From positions 1-64,000 of the forward strand of contig CAZLRW010000004.1 of NCBI GenBank assembly GCA_964561925.1: a DNA stretch of 64,000 bases, read 5' to 3'. Below are positions 50,115 to 58,779 of this stretch, in pieces. The stretch comes from SZUA-430 sp964561925. GTDB taxonomy: Bacteria; Pseudomonadota; Alphaproteobacteria; Micropepsales; Micropepsaceae. The notes beneath the pieces are model-generated. The model was not told where the DNA came from and searched no databases. It worked only from the letters and a program-made list of their open reading frames with translations. The translations under genes and the position numbers were made by a program. Each line of letters begins with the position of its first letter. The stretch's first letter is position 1.

Positions 50115-50621
50115 TCAGCCTTCGGCCGCGCAGCTGCGGCAAAGCCCGGCGACTTCCACCGTGCGCTGGCGCACGCGAAACCCCGCCTCATCTGCCCGCT
50201 TGTCGATCGCGCGCCGCACGGCCGCTGCTTCGCTCTCGTCGACCGTCCGGCAGCGTTCGCAAATCAAGAGGCACGCATCGTGCGGCCGGTGCGGGCCGAA
50301 ACACGCGACATAGGCGTTGAGCGAATTAATCCGATGGATCAGCCCGTGCTCCATCAAAAAGCCGAGCGCTCGGTAGATCGTCGGCGGCGCCGCGCGCGCG
50401 TTGCGTTCGCCGCCAAGCCGCGCCAGCAGGTCATACGCGCCGACCGGACTATGGCTCTCGCAAACCAACTCCAGCACCCGCCGGCGTAACGGTGTCAGGC
50501 GCGCGTCCGACGCGCTCATACGTGCCTCGGCGGCAGCCACCGCATCGGCCATACAGGTCCCGTGGTCGTGCTTCGCCGCTCCTGGCCGTGCCGATCTTCT
50601 GTGCGGTTCGCGGTTCACCAA
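50115..50621 (-). CDS. zur: Fur-family regulator, probably Zur
   Basis: A zinc-responsive repressor candidate of up to 168 residues. The winged helix reads LTPLRRRVLELVCESHSPVGAYDLLARL and APPTIYRALGFLMEHGLIHRI; the metal-binding half has RPHDACLLICERC and a closing CRSC pair for structural zinc. The N-terminal KHDHGTCMADAVAAAE resembles alphaproteobacterial Zur leaders, so the start is upstream of ATG 50552: GTG 50618 or TTG 50621. It ends three bases after the convergent rod-like gene stop. No zinc transporter is next to it. Confidence 0.75.
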   Translation of the reverse strand: MVNREPHRRSARPGAAKHDHGTCMADAVAAAEARMSASDARLTPLRRRVLELVCESHSPVGAYDLLARLGGERNARAAPPTIYRALGFLMEHGLIHRINSLNAYVACFGPHRPHDACLLICERCRTVDESEAAAVRRAIDKRADEAGFRVRQRTVEVAGLCRSCAAEG

Positions 50622-50884
50622 GAAACTCCCGAGTTCGGGAAACTAGCAGAAATCCGCCTGCGCCGTACGGCCGATATACGCACGGGTTGTGCACCGCACA
50701 ACGGTCCGGGATGCCCAAAACCGTGGCGCTTCTGCCTCACAAACGGTCTGTATGTGATCGTTTTGTCATTCGAGCGTTGACTTGAGCACCTTCTGCGTGT
50801 GGTCTTGATGCGGGGAGCTAGGAATGGGGAGCAAAGCATCCGTTCTGCGGCCGCGAGAATAATAGTGGTAGGAGGAATACCGTC
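50622..50884. other. Upstream region between zur and the DUF1302 gene
   Basis: 263 bases without a gene. It must hold the divergent promoters for zur and the DUF1302 gene. The last part before 50885 has a strong ribosome binding site (TAGGAGGAATACC) and a purine-rich leader. I could not pick out a convincing -35/-10 pair or Zur box by eye. Confidence 0.5.
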
Positions 50885-53569
50885 ATGTTGAAGTCGAAAG
50901 TCGTTCGCGTTGCACTGATGGGGTCCGCGGCGGCAGTCGCGCTTGTGGGAGCGGTCTCTACCGCTCAGGCGGTAGAAACGAAATTCGGTGATGTTCAAAT
51001 CGTATTTGACACGACGGTTTCGGTCGGAGCGTCGATGCGCACCAACGATCGCAACACGCAATTTCTGAATGAAGGAAACGGAGGTCCCGTCGATCCGCGT
51101 GAAAATGCGGCCCTTGGTGCGGTGATCCTGAACACGATCCCGTTCAGTCCGACGTTCAATGCGGCGACTGGCGCGAACTTTGTTCTAACAAACAATCCCG
51201 ACAACTTCGACGGCTCGATGAACGTCGATGACGGCCGGTTGAACTTCGACAACGGCGATTTGATCGGCGCCAACGTCAAGGCCAACCACGACCTGGTCGT
51301 CAAATGGCGGAACTATACAGTCTTCGCTCGCGCGGTCGGCTTCTATGACGTGATCATGAACGACAAAGACGTCGGCGAGCGTTCGGAGTTGACGGACGCG
51401 GCGCTCGGCGACGTCGGCCGCAACTACGAACTGCTCGACCTCTTCCTGTCCGCCGACTACACGATCGCCGATATGCCGGTGAACCTCCGCGTCGGCAAGC
51501 AAGTGATCAACTGGGGCGAAAGCACGTTCATCCTGAACGGCAACAACGTCTTCAATCCGATCGACGTCGGCGCGTTCCGCCGTCCAGGTTCGGAAATCAA
51601 GGAAGCGTTGGTTCCGGTCAACGCGGTGTTCGGATCGATCTCGCTTCCGTTCGACGTTTCGCTCGCCGGCTACTACGCGCTCGACTGGGAACCGTTCGAG
51701 CTGGACCCCTCCGGCACGCCATTCTCCGGCGCTGACATTGTCACGCTGGGAAGCGGTCACGGCGGCAATGCCAATCGATGGTCGATTGTGACCGGGTCGC
51801 CCCTTGCCGGCACGCGGCGCAATTGCACGGCTGCCGTTGGCTCGGGAACGCGTTTCGTACAGACTTCGGGATTGCTTAATGATCCGCTGATCGCTGTTGC
51901 CGGCAACGGCCGTCCCGAATGCGCCGAGAGCCCGTTTGTGAATTACCAAACCAAATTCACCATCGGTCAGCACGAAGCGTCGCGTTTCGACCTGATCACG
52001 AATTTGCCTTTGGAAGGTTACACGACACAATCCCAAGCGCTTCTTGAGCGAGGCGCCGACCATTTTGCCTCCGATGATGGTCAATACGGCCTTTCGTTGC
52101 GCTGGTACGCCGAGGGATTGGGCGGCACTGAATTCGGTGCCTACTACCAAAACTATCACAGCCGTCTGCCGTTCCTGAGCATCGAGTCGACCGGGAAGCT
52201 GAGCCAGGTCGTAACGACCGTGCAGGGCGACAACACCCAACTCCTCACCGGCATCGGCGGCAGGCAGTTGCCGCCGGCGGGTTGCGGCTTTACCGGACCG
52301 GCGATCCAGGTCGTCGCGGCGGACTTCGCGACGCCCGACCTTCTCTCTCCAAACGCACTAGGCGGCCTGTCGCCGGGAGCGAACGGCGTTCCCGACGGCG
52401 TCGACATTAAGCGCGTTACTGCGGGCGCAACGTCGCGCGGCACGCTTGCCCTTGGCCTGCCTGCGGCGCAAGTGGCGTTCATGCAGTCCACGCCGGTGTC
52501 GGATCCAGGCGGCTACATCGCGGGCGGTGCTGCGGCCTACACGGCGCAATTCGGCGGTACGCTCTTCAACGCCGGGGGGGCGATCGGCGTGAACAATCTA
52601 TTCGCCGCCGCTCAATTGAGCTGCGCGATGGTTTGGCACCAGAGCGGTTTCGTCGATCTCGACGGAGCGGGCCCTGTGGCCTTGACGGTGCAAATCTCGA
52701 ATGGAGCGGAGAGCCTCGGGGCAAACGGCAGTAGCGCGATCGTCGTCGACTATCCCGAAGACATCGAGGTTATTGGTGCATCGTTCAATACGACAGCTTG
52801 GGGTTGGGGCGTTCAGGGCGATTTCACTTACCGCCAGAATGCGCCGTTCCAGGTCGACACGGACTCCACGACGATCGCCGGGATCGTCAAAAGCTGCAAC
52901 TTCAACGTTCTGTTCGGTGCAGCGGGTACGGTCATTGCCGGTCTTGCGAGCCCCGACGGGTCGGGCAAGAAGCCGACCTGCGGCGACACGTCCCGCACCA
53001 ACGGTGTCATTCGCAACGAGATGGTGACTGCGCAAGTCGGCACGACCGCGACATACACGGCCTCCGACTGGTGGGTTGACGCACTCGGCGCCGATCTCGG
53101 CGTGGTGGTGACGGAAGTCGGCATGGTGTTTGTGCCGGACGTCGAAACGTCATGGGTCGACAAGAAGGGCGGCGCGAACGTTGCGCAGTACCAGAACATC
53201 GGCTGCCAAGGCACCGACCTTCCGTCGGGCGGCATCCTGGGCCTCGACCATAAGACGAGCAAACAGTGCCGTCCGAACGATCTGTCAGCCGGCTTCGTGG
53301 GCTTGCTCCGTCTCGAGTACAACAACGCGTTCGACACCGGCTACGTGTTGACGCCGACGCTCGTGTACACGTATGATTTCGAAGGCGCGACACCGGCACC
53401 GTACGGCAACTTCCTTGAGGACCGTCAGTCTCTGGGTCTGAGCGTGCAGGGTACGTTGAACAACAACTTCCGGGTTGGCGTCAGCTACTCGGCGTTCTTC
53501 GGTGGCCACATCGCGAACAAGGCGAAGGATCAAGACTTCGCGTCGGTGACGGCGAGCTACACGTTCTAA
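50885..53569 (+). CDS. DUF1302 family outer-membrane protein
   Basis: An 894-residue exported protein. The signal peptide ends AQA-VE (about residue 28). The mature part starts TKFGDVQIVFDTTVSVGASM and shows alternating beta strands throughout, with NLRVGKQVINWGESTF typical of DUF1302 barrels, and ends FASVTASYTF with terminal aromatic residue. Members are predicted FadL-like outer-membrane channels, often next to DUF1329 genes. A TAGGAGGAAT site lies just before the ATG. The large loops contain paired cysteines (RRNCTAAVG, RPECAESP; GCQGTDL, KQCRPND). It is 52 bases upstream of the DUF1329 gene; they form one unit. Confidence 0.85.
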   Translation: MLKSKVVRVALMGSAAAVALVGAVSTAQAVETKFGDVQIVFDTTVSVGASMRTNDRNTQFLNEGNGGPVDPRENAALGAVILNTIPFSPTFNAATGANFVLTNNPDNFDGSMNVDDGRLNFDNGDLIGANVKANHDLVVKWRNYTVFARAVGFYDVIMNDKDVGERSELTDAALGDVGRNYELLDLFLSADYTIADMPVNLRVGKQVINWGESTFILNGNNVFNPIDVGAFRRPGSEIKEALVPVNAVFGSISLPFDVSLAGYYALDWEPFELDPSGTPFSGADIVTLGSGHGGNANRWSIVTGSPLAGTRRNCTAAVGSGTRFVQTSGLLNDPLIAVAGNGRPECAESPFVNYQTKFTIGQHEASRFDLITNLPLEGYTTQSQALLERGADHFASDDGQYGLSLRWYAEGLGGTEFGAYYQNYHSRLPFLSIESTGKLSQVVTTVQGDNTQLLTGIGGRQLPPAGCGFTGPAIQVVAADFATPDLLSPNALGGLSPGANGVPDGVDIKRVTAGATSRGTLALGLPAAQVAFMQSTPVSDPGGYIAGGAAAYTAQFGGTLFNAGGAIGVNNLFAAAQLSCAMVWHQSGFVDLDGAGPVALTVQISNGAESLGANGSSAIVVDYPEDIEVIGASFNTTAWGWGVQGDFTYRQNAPFQVDTDSTTIAGIVKSCNFNVLFGAAGTVIAGLASPDGSGKKPTCGDTSRTNGVIRNEMVTAQVGTTATYTASDWWVDALGADLGVVVTEVGMVFVPDVETSWVDKKGGANVAQYQNIGCQGTDLPSGGILGLDHKTSKQCRPNDLSAGFVGLLRLEYNNAFDTGYVLTPTLVYTYDFEGATPAPYGNFLEDRQSLGLSVQGTLNNNFRVGVSYSAFFGGHIANKAKDQDFASVTASYTF

Positions 53570-53621
53570 GGGCGGGGGCATAACCGCACACAGGACCTTG
53601 AATCAGGTGGAGGAAACTGAA

Positions 53622-54995
53622 GTGCTTAAGACGAAGCGAGTGTTGATGGCGACGGCGGTGATGGCGTTAGTGAGCGCTGGAGCTGCGTGGGCCAAGGTGC
53701 CTGCGGATCAGGTTGCCCGGATGGGCAAGGACCTGACGCCGATGGGCTCTGAGCGGGCTGGGACGCCTGACGGGATGGTTCCGGCATGGAACGGGGGTTT
53801 GTCTGCGCCGCCTGCGGGTGTGAAGTTTGACCCGAAGAAGCAGAACGTGCCGAACCCGTTTCCTGGCGATCAGGTAAAGTTCACGGTGACGTCGGCGAAC
53901 ATGGGTCAGTACGACCAGTATCTGACGGACGGTCACAAGGCGCTTTTGAAGAAGTTTTCGTCGTACAAGATGAAGGTGTACGAGTCGCGCCGGACGTGTG
54001 CGTTGCCGGAATATGCGTATGAGGCGATGAAGTACAACGCGGCGAACGCGACGTTGTCGGCGGACGGCGACGGGATATCGAACTTCAAGGTTGGTTATCC
54101 GTTCCCGATTCCGAACAACGCCATGGAGCTGATGCACAACAAGCGGTTTTCGTTCCGCGGCTACAAGACGACGCGTCAGTTTGCGGCGGCGCCTGTTCAA
54201 TCGAACGGTTCGTACAATCTGATCTCGGTTCAGGACGAGGCGATTTTCCGTTATGCGAATCCGGCGGTGAAGTCGTCGGACGAGCTGAACAACATCGGCT
54301 TGCTCTATATCGCCAACACGATCGCGCCGGCCCGTTTGGCGGGCAACGTGATTTTGGTTCACGAATCGATCAACGCGTTGGTTGAGCCGCGCAAGGCCTG
54401 GCAGTATTCGCCGGGCACGCGTCGTGTCCGCCGTGCGCCGGACATTGCCTACGACAACCCGGGCACGAACACGGACGCGATGTCGACGTCCGACGCGTTT
54501 GACGGTTTCAACGGAGCGTTGGACCGTTACACGTGGGATCTGAAGCCGCGTCAGGTGAAGTTCATCGCCTACAACGCCTACGATCTTCTTCACACGAAGT
54601 ATGCGGATTTGGTGAAGCCGTCGCATCCGAACCAGGATGTGAACCGGTATGAGCCGCACCGCGTGCACGTCGTTGAGGCCAAGTTGAAGGCGGGATCGCG
54701 TCACGTTTATGCGCGCCGGATCTTCTACATGGACGAGGATGCGAAGGTCGTGAACAACGCGGAGAACTACGACGGCCGCGGTCAGCTGTGGCGTTTCCAG
54801 GAAGTTCCGCTTGTGAACGCGTATCACGTGCCGCACTGCGGGACGGGGGCGATGGAGTTGGTGTACGACCTTTTGTCGGGCCGTTATCTGGCGCTGTCGA
54901 TGCGTTCGGAGGAGCCGCCGGTGAACTACTTTGCCGACGAGCTGAACGAGGCGCGTTACACGCCGGAAGCGATCCGCACGCTGGGCGTCCGCTGA
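53622..54995 (+). CDS. DUF1329 family LolB-like periplasmic protein
   Basis: A 457-residue protein with signal peptide ending AWA-KV. Family stretches include DLTPMGSERAGTPDGMVPAWNGG at the mature N-terminus, PNPFPGDQ, FPIPNNAMELMHNKRF and the C-terminal ALSMRSEEPPVNYF. The DUF1329 fold resembles LolA/LolB and is thought to carry hydrophobic ligands across the periplasm. GTG 53622 is chosen because GGAGGAAACTGAA precedes it; ATG 53598 would bury that site. Codon choice shifts here towards G- or T-ending codons, unlike the C-ending preference of most neighbours. A strong terminator follows at 55022. Confidence 0.85.
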   Translation: MLKTKRVLMATAVMALVSAGAAWAKVPADQVARMGKDLTPMGSERAGTPDGMVPAWNGGLSAPPAGVKFDPKKQNVPNPFPGDQVKFTVTSANMGQYDQYLTDGHKALLKKFSSYKMKVYESRRTCALPEYAYEAMKYNAANATLSADGDGISNFKVGYPFPIPNNAMELMHNKRFSFRGYKTTRQFAAAPVQSNGSYNLISVQDEAIFRYANPAVKSSDELNNIGLLYIANTIAPARLAGNVILVHESINALVEPRKAWQYSPGTRRVRRAPDIAYDNPGTNTDAMSTSDAFDGFNGALDRYTWDLKPRQVKFIAYNAYDLLHTKYADLVKPSHPNQDVNRYEPHRVHVVEAKLKAGSRHVYARRIFYMDEDAKVVNNAENYDGRGQLWRFQEVPLVNAYHVPHCGTGAMELVYDLLSGRYLALSMRSEEPPVNYFADELNEARYTPEAIRTLGVR

Positions 54996-55021
54996 GAACG
55001 CTTAGGGCTTGAGTGGAGTTG

Positions 55022-55061
55022 GGGCCGGTCTTCGAGGAAACGAGGGCCGGCCCGTTTTGTT
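55022..55061 (+). terminator. Intrinsic terminator after DUF1329 gene
   Basis: GGGCCGG (55022-55028) pairs with CCGGCCC (55047-55053); inner bases TCTTCG and CGAGGG continue the stem with G-U pairs to a six-base loop AGGAAA, giving 13 pairs, followed by GTTTTGTTT. It lies 27 bases after the stop at 54995 and should end the DUF1302-DUF1329 transcript. Confidence 0.8.
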
Positions 55062-55065
55062 TCGA

Positions 55066-55153
55066 GGGATCAGGGATCAGGGATCAGGAATCAGGAATCA
55101 GAAAGGGTTTTGCTATTCTGATCCCTGATCCCTGATCCCTGATACCTGATCCC
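55066..55153. repeat. Heptamer array forming a 36-bp inverted repeat
   Basis: Five tandem copies of a GGGATCA-type heptamer (55066-55101; the last two are GGAATCA) are followed by a 16-base spacer and five copies of the complement (CTGATCC type, 55118-55153, one CTGATAC). The two 36-base arms match at 33 of 36 positions. The block sits between a terminator and the ribosome binding site (GAGGGG, 55158-55163) of the Ycf48-like gene, so any transcript that starts upstream would carry a very long hairpin there. Confidence 0.85.
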
Positions 55154-55168
55154 TTCCGAGGGGTGCCG

Positions 55169-56305
55169 ATGAAGAAGCTTATGCTGGTGACTGCGGCGCT
55201 GATTTGCGCCGGAGCGTTTGTCCCTGTGGCGCTGTCGGTTGTTCCGCCCAAGCCCGGGGAGTCTTTGATCTCGAAGCTTGCGACCGAGGCGTTGCTCTTG
55301 GGGGTTGTGCGGGCGGGGGATCGTCTTGTGGCGGTCGGCGAGTACGGCAACGTGATTTTGTCGGACGACGACGGCAAGACGTGGCGCCAGGCCAAGAGCG
55401 TTCCCACGACGGTGACGCTGACGGCGGTTCACTTTGCCGACGCGAAGACGGGTTGGGCGGTGGGCCACGACACGATCATCATCAAGACCGAGGACGCGGG
55501 CGAGACCTGGGTGAAGCAGTTCGGGGGCGGTGAGAGCGACAACGCGTTTTTGTCGGTGTTCTTCAAGGACGGCCAGAACGGCTGGGCGATCGGCGCGTTC
55601 AACTTCACGGCTCAGACGGTGGACGGCGGCAAGACGTGGGTTGAGCGCAAGACGCTGATGCCCCCGCCGGCCAAGCCTGCGGAGGGCGCGGCGCCTGCGG
55701 CGCCTGGCGCTGAGGAGACCATTGATCCGACGGCGCCGAAGAAGACGGTGACGGGGGCGGGTCCTGCCGATCCGTATGCGGCGGCCGAGGGCGACGAGAA
55801 CCATCTGAACGCGATGTTTGGCGGTGCCGATGCGAACACGATCTTCGTGGCGGCGGAGGCGGGGGCGGTTTACCGCTCGCTGGACGGCGGGGCGACTTGG
55901 GAGAAGATCCTGACCGGTTATGCGGGTTCGTTCTGGGGCGGTCTGACGGCCAAGGACGGGACGAGCTATGTGGTGGGCATGCGCGGGAACGTGTGGCGCA
56001 CGGCGGACAAGGGGGCGACCTGGACGAAGCTGGACACGGCCGGCGCCGACCAGTCGATCGCGGGCGGCATGCAGCTGGCGGATGGCAGCCTGATCTTCGT
56101 AGGCCTGGGCGGTCAGGTTCTCTACGGCACGCCCGATGCGTCGAAGTTCGTTCTGACCTACCGCCCCGACCGCAAGGGCTTGAACGCGGTCATTCAGGAC
56201 GGGGCCGACAAGCTGCTCGTGTTCGGCGAGGCCGGCGTCCTCGACCAGCCCATGACGCCGAGGCAAGAGGAAATCGAAGAACCCTTGCCCCCGGCCGCGC
56301 CCTAG
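55169..56305 (+). CDS. Ycf48-like beta-propeller protein
   Basis: A 378-residue exported protein with a signal peptide (MKKLMLVTAALICAGAFVPVAL) and repeated BNR/Asp-box-like blades, each with SxDxGxTW: ILSDDDGKTW, IKTEDAGETW, QTVDGGKTW, RSLDGGATW and RTADKGATW. This is the layout of Ycf48/HCF136-type proteins; bacterial ones without photosystems often accompany DUF1302/DUF1329 and RND proteins. A low-complexity Ala/Pro insert splits blades near residues 165-200. ATG 55169 is preferred over GTG 55163, which would overlap the GAGGGG site. It is bounded by terminators on both sides, so it is a separate transcript. Codon use resembles that of the DUF1329 gene. Confidence 0.82.
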   Translation: MKKLMLVTAALICAGAFVPVALSVVPPKPGESLISKLATEALLLGVVRAGDRLVAVGEYGNVILSDDDGKTWRQAKSVPTTVTLTAVHFADAKTGWAVGHDTIIIKTEDAGETWVKQFGGGESDNAFLSVFFKDGQNGWAIGAFNFTAQTVDGGKTWVERKTLMPPPAKPAEGAAPAAPGAEETIDPTAPKKTVTGAGPADPYAAAEGDENHLNAMFGGADANTIFVAAEAGAVYRSLDGGATWEKILTGYAGSFWGGLTAKDGTSYVVGMRGNVWRTADKGATWTKLDTAGADQSIAGGMQLADGSLIFVGLGGQVLYGTPDASKFVLTYRPDRKGLNAVIQDGADKLLVFGEAGVLDQPMTPRQEEIEEPLPPAAP

Positions 56306-56327
56306 CAGTCGGAAAATCGAGAGAATT

Positions 56328-56362
56328 TGACGCGCCCGTCACCTGACGGCCGCGTCATTTTT
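56328..56362 (+). terminator. Intrinsic terminator after Ycf48-like gene
   Basis: TGACGCG (56328-56334) pairs with CGCGTCA (56351-56357), and inside CCGTCA pairs with TGACGG after one C-C mismatch, followed by five T residues (56358-56362). A textbook rho-independent terminator 22 bases after the stop at 56305. Confidence 0.85.
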
Positions 56363-56402
56363 CTTGCCTTAACCACCTATCGCCCTACCATCATCTTCGA
56401 AA

Positions 56403-56423
56403 GGCGGCGCCGCAAGCGCCGCC
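56403..56423 (+). promoter_or_regulatory. GC-rich leader hairpin before first diiron gene
   Basis: GGCGGCGC and GCGCCGCC pair perfectly around the loop CGCAA, 28 bases before the ATG at 56452. It lies outside the GGAG ribosome binding site. Possible mRNA 5' stabiliser or a REP-like fragment; no further evidence. Confidence 0.35.
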
Positions 56424-56451
56424 GCCGCTCTTGTCTATCCGGAGATCGACG

Positions 56452-57576
56452 ATGACCCAGCTGACGAACATCACGAAGGACCCCGCCTACAACGCCGTCG
56501 ACCCGGACGACTTCCCCTCGATGATGGACGTCGACCGCTACAACGCGCGCACGACCGCCTTCGACAAGATCATCTCCGCGACCCACGACCATTTCTGGGA
56601 TCCGCTCGACAAGAAATACATCGACTTCTCCGAGCCGTTCGACATGGAGAAGGACTACATGGTCGACCCCGCGCTGATGACGGAATTGCGCACGGCCGTC
56701 GGCGACAAGCTCGACGAGCGCGGCAAGATCAAGCTCACGAACCTGAACACGCTCTGGTCGTTCTCGAGCATTCTGCACGGCGAGCAGGGCGCGCTGTCGC
56801 TCTCGGCCTCGCTCTGCCACATCCTGCGCGATCCGGGCGCGCAGGAATACGCCGCGAACCAGACGCGCGAGGAAGCGCGTCATGTCACCGGATTTGCCCG
56901 CTACATCCAGGCGCGTTGGGGCAAGCCCGCGCCGGTCGGCCCCGCGCTCGGCAACCTGCTCACCGAACTCGTGCTCTCGCCGCTCGTCTGGAAGAAACTC
57001 GTCGGCATGCAGATGCTCGTCGAAGGTCTCGCCATGGGTGCCTTCGCGACGTTCTACCAAAAGGGCCACGACCCCTTGATGGTGAAGCTCTGCCAACTCG
57101 TGATGACGGACGAGGCGTTCCACCACAAATTCGGCAAGATCTGGGCCGACCGCACGATCCCGCATCTTTCGAAAGGCGAAGCGGAAAAGATCGAGGATTG
57201 GGCGTGGGAGGTCTTCCAGGTCCTGCTGTTCAACCTGGCGAGCCCCGACCAAAAGGGCTGGATTTACCGCGAGCTCGGACTAGATCCCGTCTGGGTGCAA
57301 CAGGCGTTCATGGAGGCCTTGACCGACGCCGAAATCCGCAAGGAGCTTCAGGACGCGACGAACATCTTCCGTGTGCTGATCAAGACGCTGCTGAAAGCCG
57401 GCATCATCACCGATCGCACGCGCAACAACTACGCCGCCTATATCGACATGGCCGAACTGCACGCCGAGGGCGACCGCATGGTCGGCGACGATATCGCGGA
57501 AGAAGGGATCAAATATCTAATGCAGTTGAACGGCGGCCAGATCCTGCGCACGCCGTCCAGCATCGCCGCCGAATAA
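56452..57576 (+). CDS. Ferritin-like diiron protein, tandem copy 1
   Basis: A 374-residue cytoplasmic four-helix-bundle protein. The diiron ligand set is complete: Glu111 (LHGEQGA), Glu141-x-x-His144 (TREEARHVTGF), Glu191 (LVEGLAMGAF) and Glu221-x-x-His224 (MTDEAFHHKFG), the E-ExxH-E-ExxH pattern of R2-like oxidases, fatty-acyl desaturases and AurF-type N-oxygenases. It should activate O2 for hydroxylation, desaturation or N-oxidation of an unknown substrate; a separate electron donor would be needed. Start ATG 56452 has GGAG seven bases upstream. An almost identical core occurs in the next gene 17 bases on, so the two probably work as a heteromer. Confidence 0.8.
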   Translation: MTQLTNITKDPAYNAVDPDDFPSMMDVDRYNARTTAFDKIISATHDHFWDPLDKKYIDFSEPFDMEKDYMVDPALMTELRTAVGDKLDERGKIKLTNLNTLWSFSSILHGEQGALSLSASLCHILRDPGAQEYAANQTREEARHVTGFARYIQARWGKPAPVGPALGNLLTELVLSPLVWKKLVGMQMLVEGLAMGAFATFYQKGHDPLMVKLCQLVMTDEAFHHKFGKIWADRTIPHLSKGEAEKIEDWAWEVFQVLLFNLASPDQKGWIYRELGLDPVWVQQAFMEALTDAEIRKELQDATNIFRVLIKTLLKAGIITDRTRNNYAAYIDMAELHAEGDRMVGDDIAEEGIKYLMQLNGGQILRTPSSIAAE

Positions 57577-57593
57577 GCAAAAAGGGGAATTTC

Positions 57594-58706
57594 ATGGCCA
57601 ACATAACGAAAGACGTCGCCTACGATGCGGTGGCGCCGGACGACTTTCCGTCGATGATGGACGTCGACCGCTACAACGCGCGCTCGACCGCGTTCGACAA
57701 GATCATCTCCGCGACCCACGACCATTTCTGGGACCCGCTCGACCGGAAGTACATCGACTTCTCCACGCCCTTCGACATGGAGAACGAGTACATGATGCCG
57801 GCCTGGCTGAATCTCGATCTTCAGACCGCCATTGCCGACAAGCTGAACGAGAAGCAGAAGATCAAGCTCGTCAACAAGTCGGTGCATTGGGGTCTCTCCT
57901 CGATCCTGCACGGCGAGCAGGGCGCGCTCTCGCTCTCGGCCTCGCTCTGCCACGTGCTGCGCGATCCGGGCGCCCAGGAATACGCCGCGAACCAGACGCG
58001 CGAAGAGGCCCGCCACGTCACGGGCTTTGCGATGTACATCAAGGCCCGCTGGGGCAAGCCGCTGCCGGTCGGTCCCGCGCTCGGCAATCTGCTGACCGAG
58101 ATGGTCTTGTCGCCCTACGTCTGGAAGAAACTCGTCGGCATGCAAATGCTGGTCGAAGGCCTCGCCATGGGCGCCTTCGCCACGAACTATCAGTACACGA
58201 ACGATCCCGTGCTGAAGCGCCTCTGCCAGCTCGTCATGACGGACGAGGCGTTCCACCACAAATTCGGCAAGATCTGGGCCGACCGCACGATCCCGCATCT
58301 GTCGGAAGCCGAACGCAACATGATCGAGGACTGGGCCGCGCAAGTATTCACCGGCCTGCTCTTCAACCTCGGCAGTCCCGAGCAGAAGAAGCCGATCTAC
58401 GCCGAGTTCGGCATCGACTGGGAATGGGCGCAAGCCGCGTTCCGCGAAGCCTTCACCGACGCCCGCGTGCGCGAGCGCCTGAAGGACTCGACGAACATCT
58501 TCCGCGTCCTGATCAAGACGCTGTTGAAGGCCGGCATCATCACCGATCGTACACGCGGCACCTACGCCGCCTTCGTCGACATGGCCGAACTCCACAAAGA
58601 GGGCGACCGCATGGTCGGCGACGACATCGCCGAAGAAGGCATCAAATACCTGATGCAACTGAACGGCGGCCAAGGCCGCACCCCCATCGGCATCGCCGCC
58701 GAGTAG
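57594..58706 (+). CDS. Ferritin-like diiron protein, tandem copy 2
   Basis: A 370-residue paralogue of the preceding protein, with long identical stretches (DDFPSMMDVDRYNAR, DPGAQEYAANQTREEARHVTGF, DEAFHHKFGKIWADRTIPH). All diiron ligands are kept. Differences cluster in residues 65-100 (MPAWLNLDLQTAIADKLNE) and 195-210 (TNYQYTNDPVLKRL), which could line the substrate tunnel. ATG 57594 with AAGGGGAA just before; the longer open frame beginning at 56916 is a shadow of copy 1. It ends 14 bases before a REP-like hairpin pair. Confidence 0.8.
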   Translation: MANITKDVAYDAVAPDDFPSMMDVDRYNARSTAFDKIISATHDHFWDPLDRKYIDFSTPFDMENEYMMPAWLNLDLQTAIADKLNEKQKIKLVNKSVHWGLSSILHGEQGALSLSASLCHVLRDPGAQEYAANQTREEARHVTGFAMYIKARWGKPLPVGPALGNLLTEMVLSPYVWKKLVGMQMLVEGLAMGAFATNYQYTNDPVLKRLCQLVMTDEAFHHKFGKIWADRTIPHLSEAERNMIEDWAAQVFTGLLFNLGSPEQKKPIYAEFGIDWEWAQAAFREAFTDARVRERLKDSTNIFRVLIKTLLKAGIITDRTRGTYAAFVDMAELHKEGDRMVGDDIAEEGIKYLMQLNGGQGRTPIGIAAE

Positions 58707-58719
58707 AACCAAACGCTTT

Positions 58720-58765
58720 CCTCCCCCGCTTCAGCGGGGGAGGGGGACCGCCGCAAAGCGGCGGT
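58720..58765. repeat. REP-like double hairpin
   Basis: Two adjacent perfect hairpins: CCTCCCCCGC-TTCA-GCGGGGGAGG (58720-58743) and ACCGCCGC-AAA-GCGGCGGT (58747-58765), followed by GGAGGGGGG. The C-run/G-run layout is like dispersed palindromic elements of GC-rich alphaproteobacteria. It sits between the diiron gene stop and the P-loop ATPase gene and supplies the sequence that serves as the latter's ribosome binding site. Confidence 0.75.
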
Positions 58766-58779
58766 GGAGGGGGGCGACA

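Noticed and set aside
55066..55153. CRISPR-like regular repeat
   Set aside because: Units are 7 bases without spacers and reverse orientation halfway; an inverted microsatellite, not an array.
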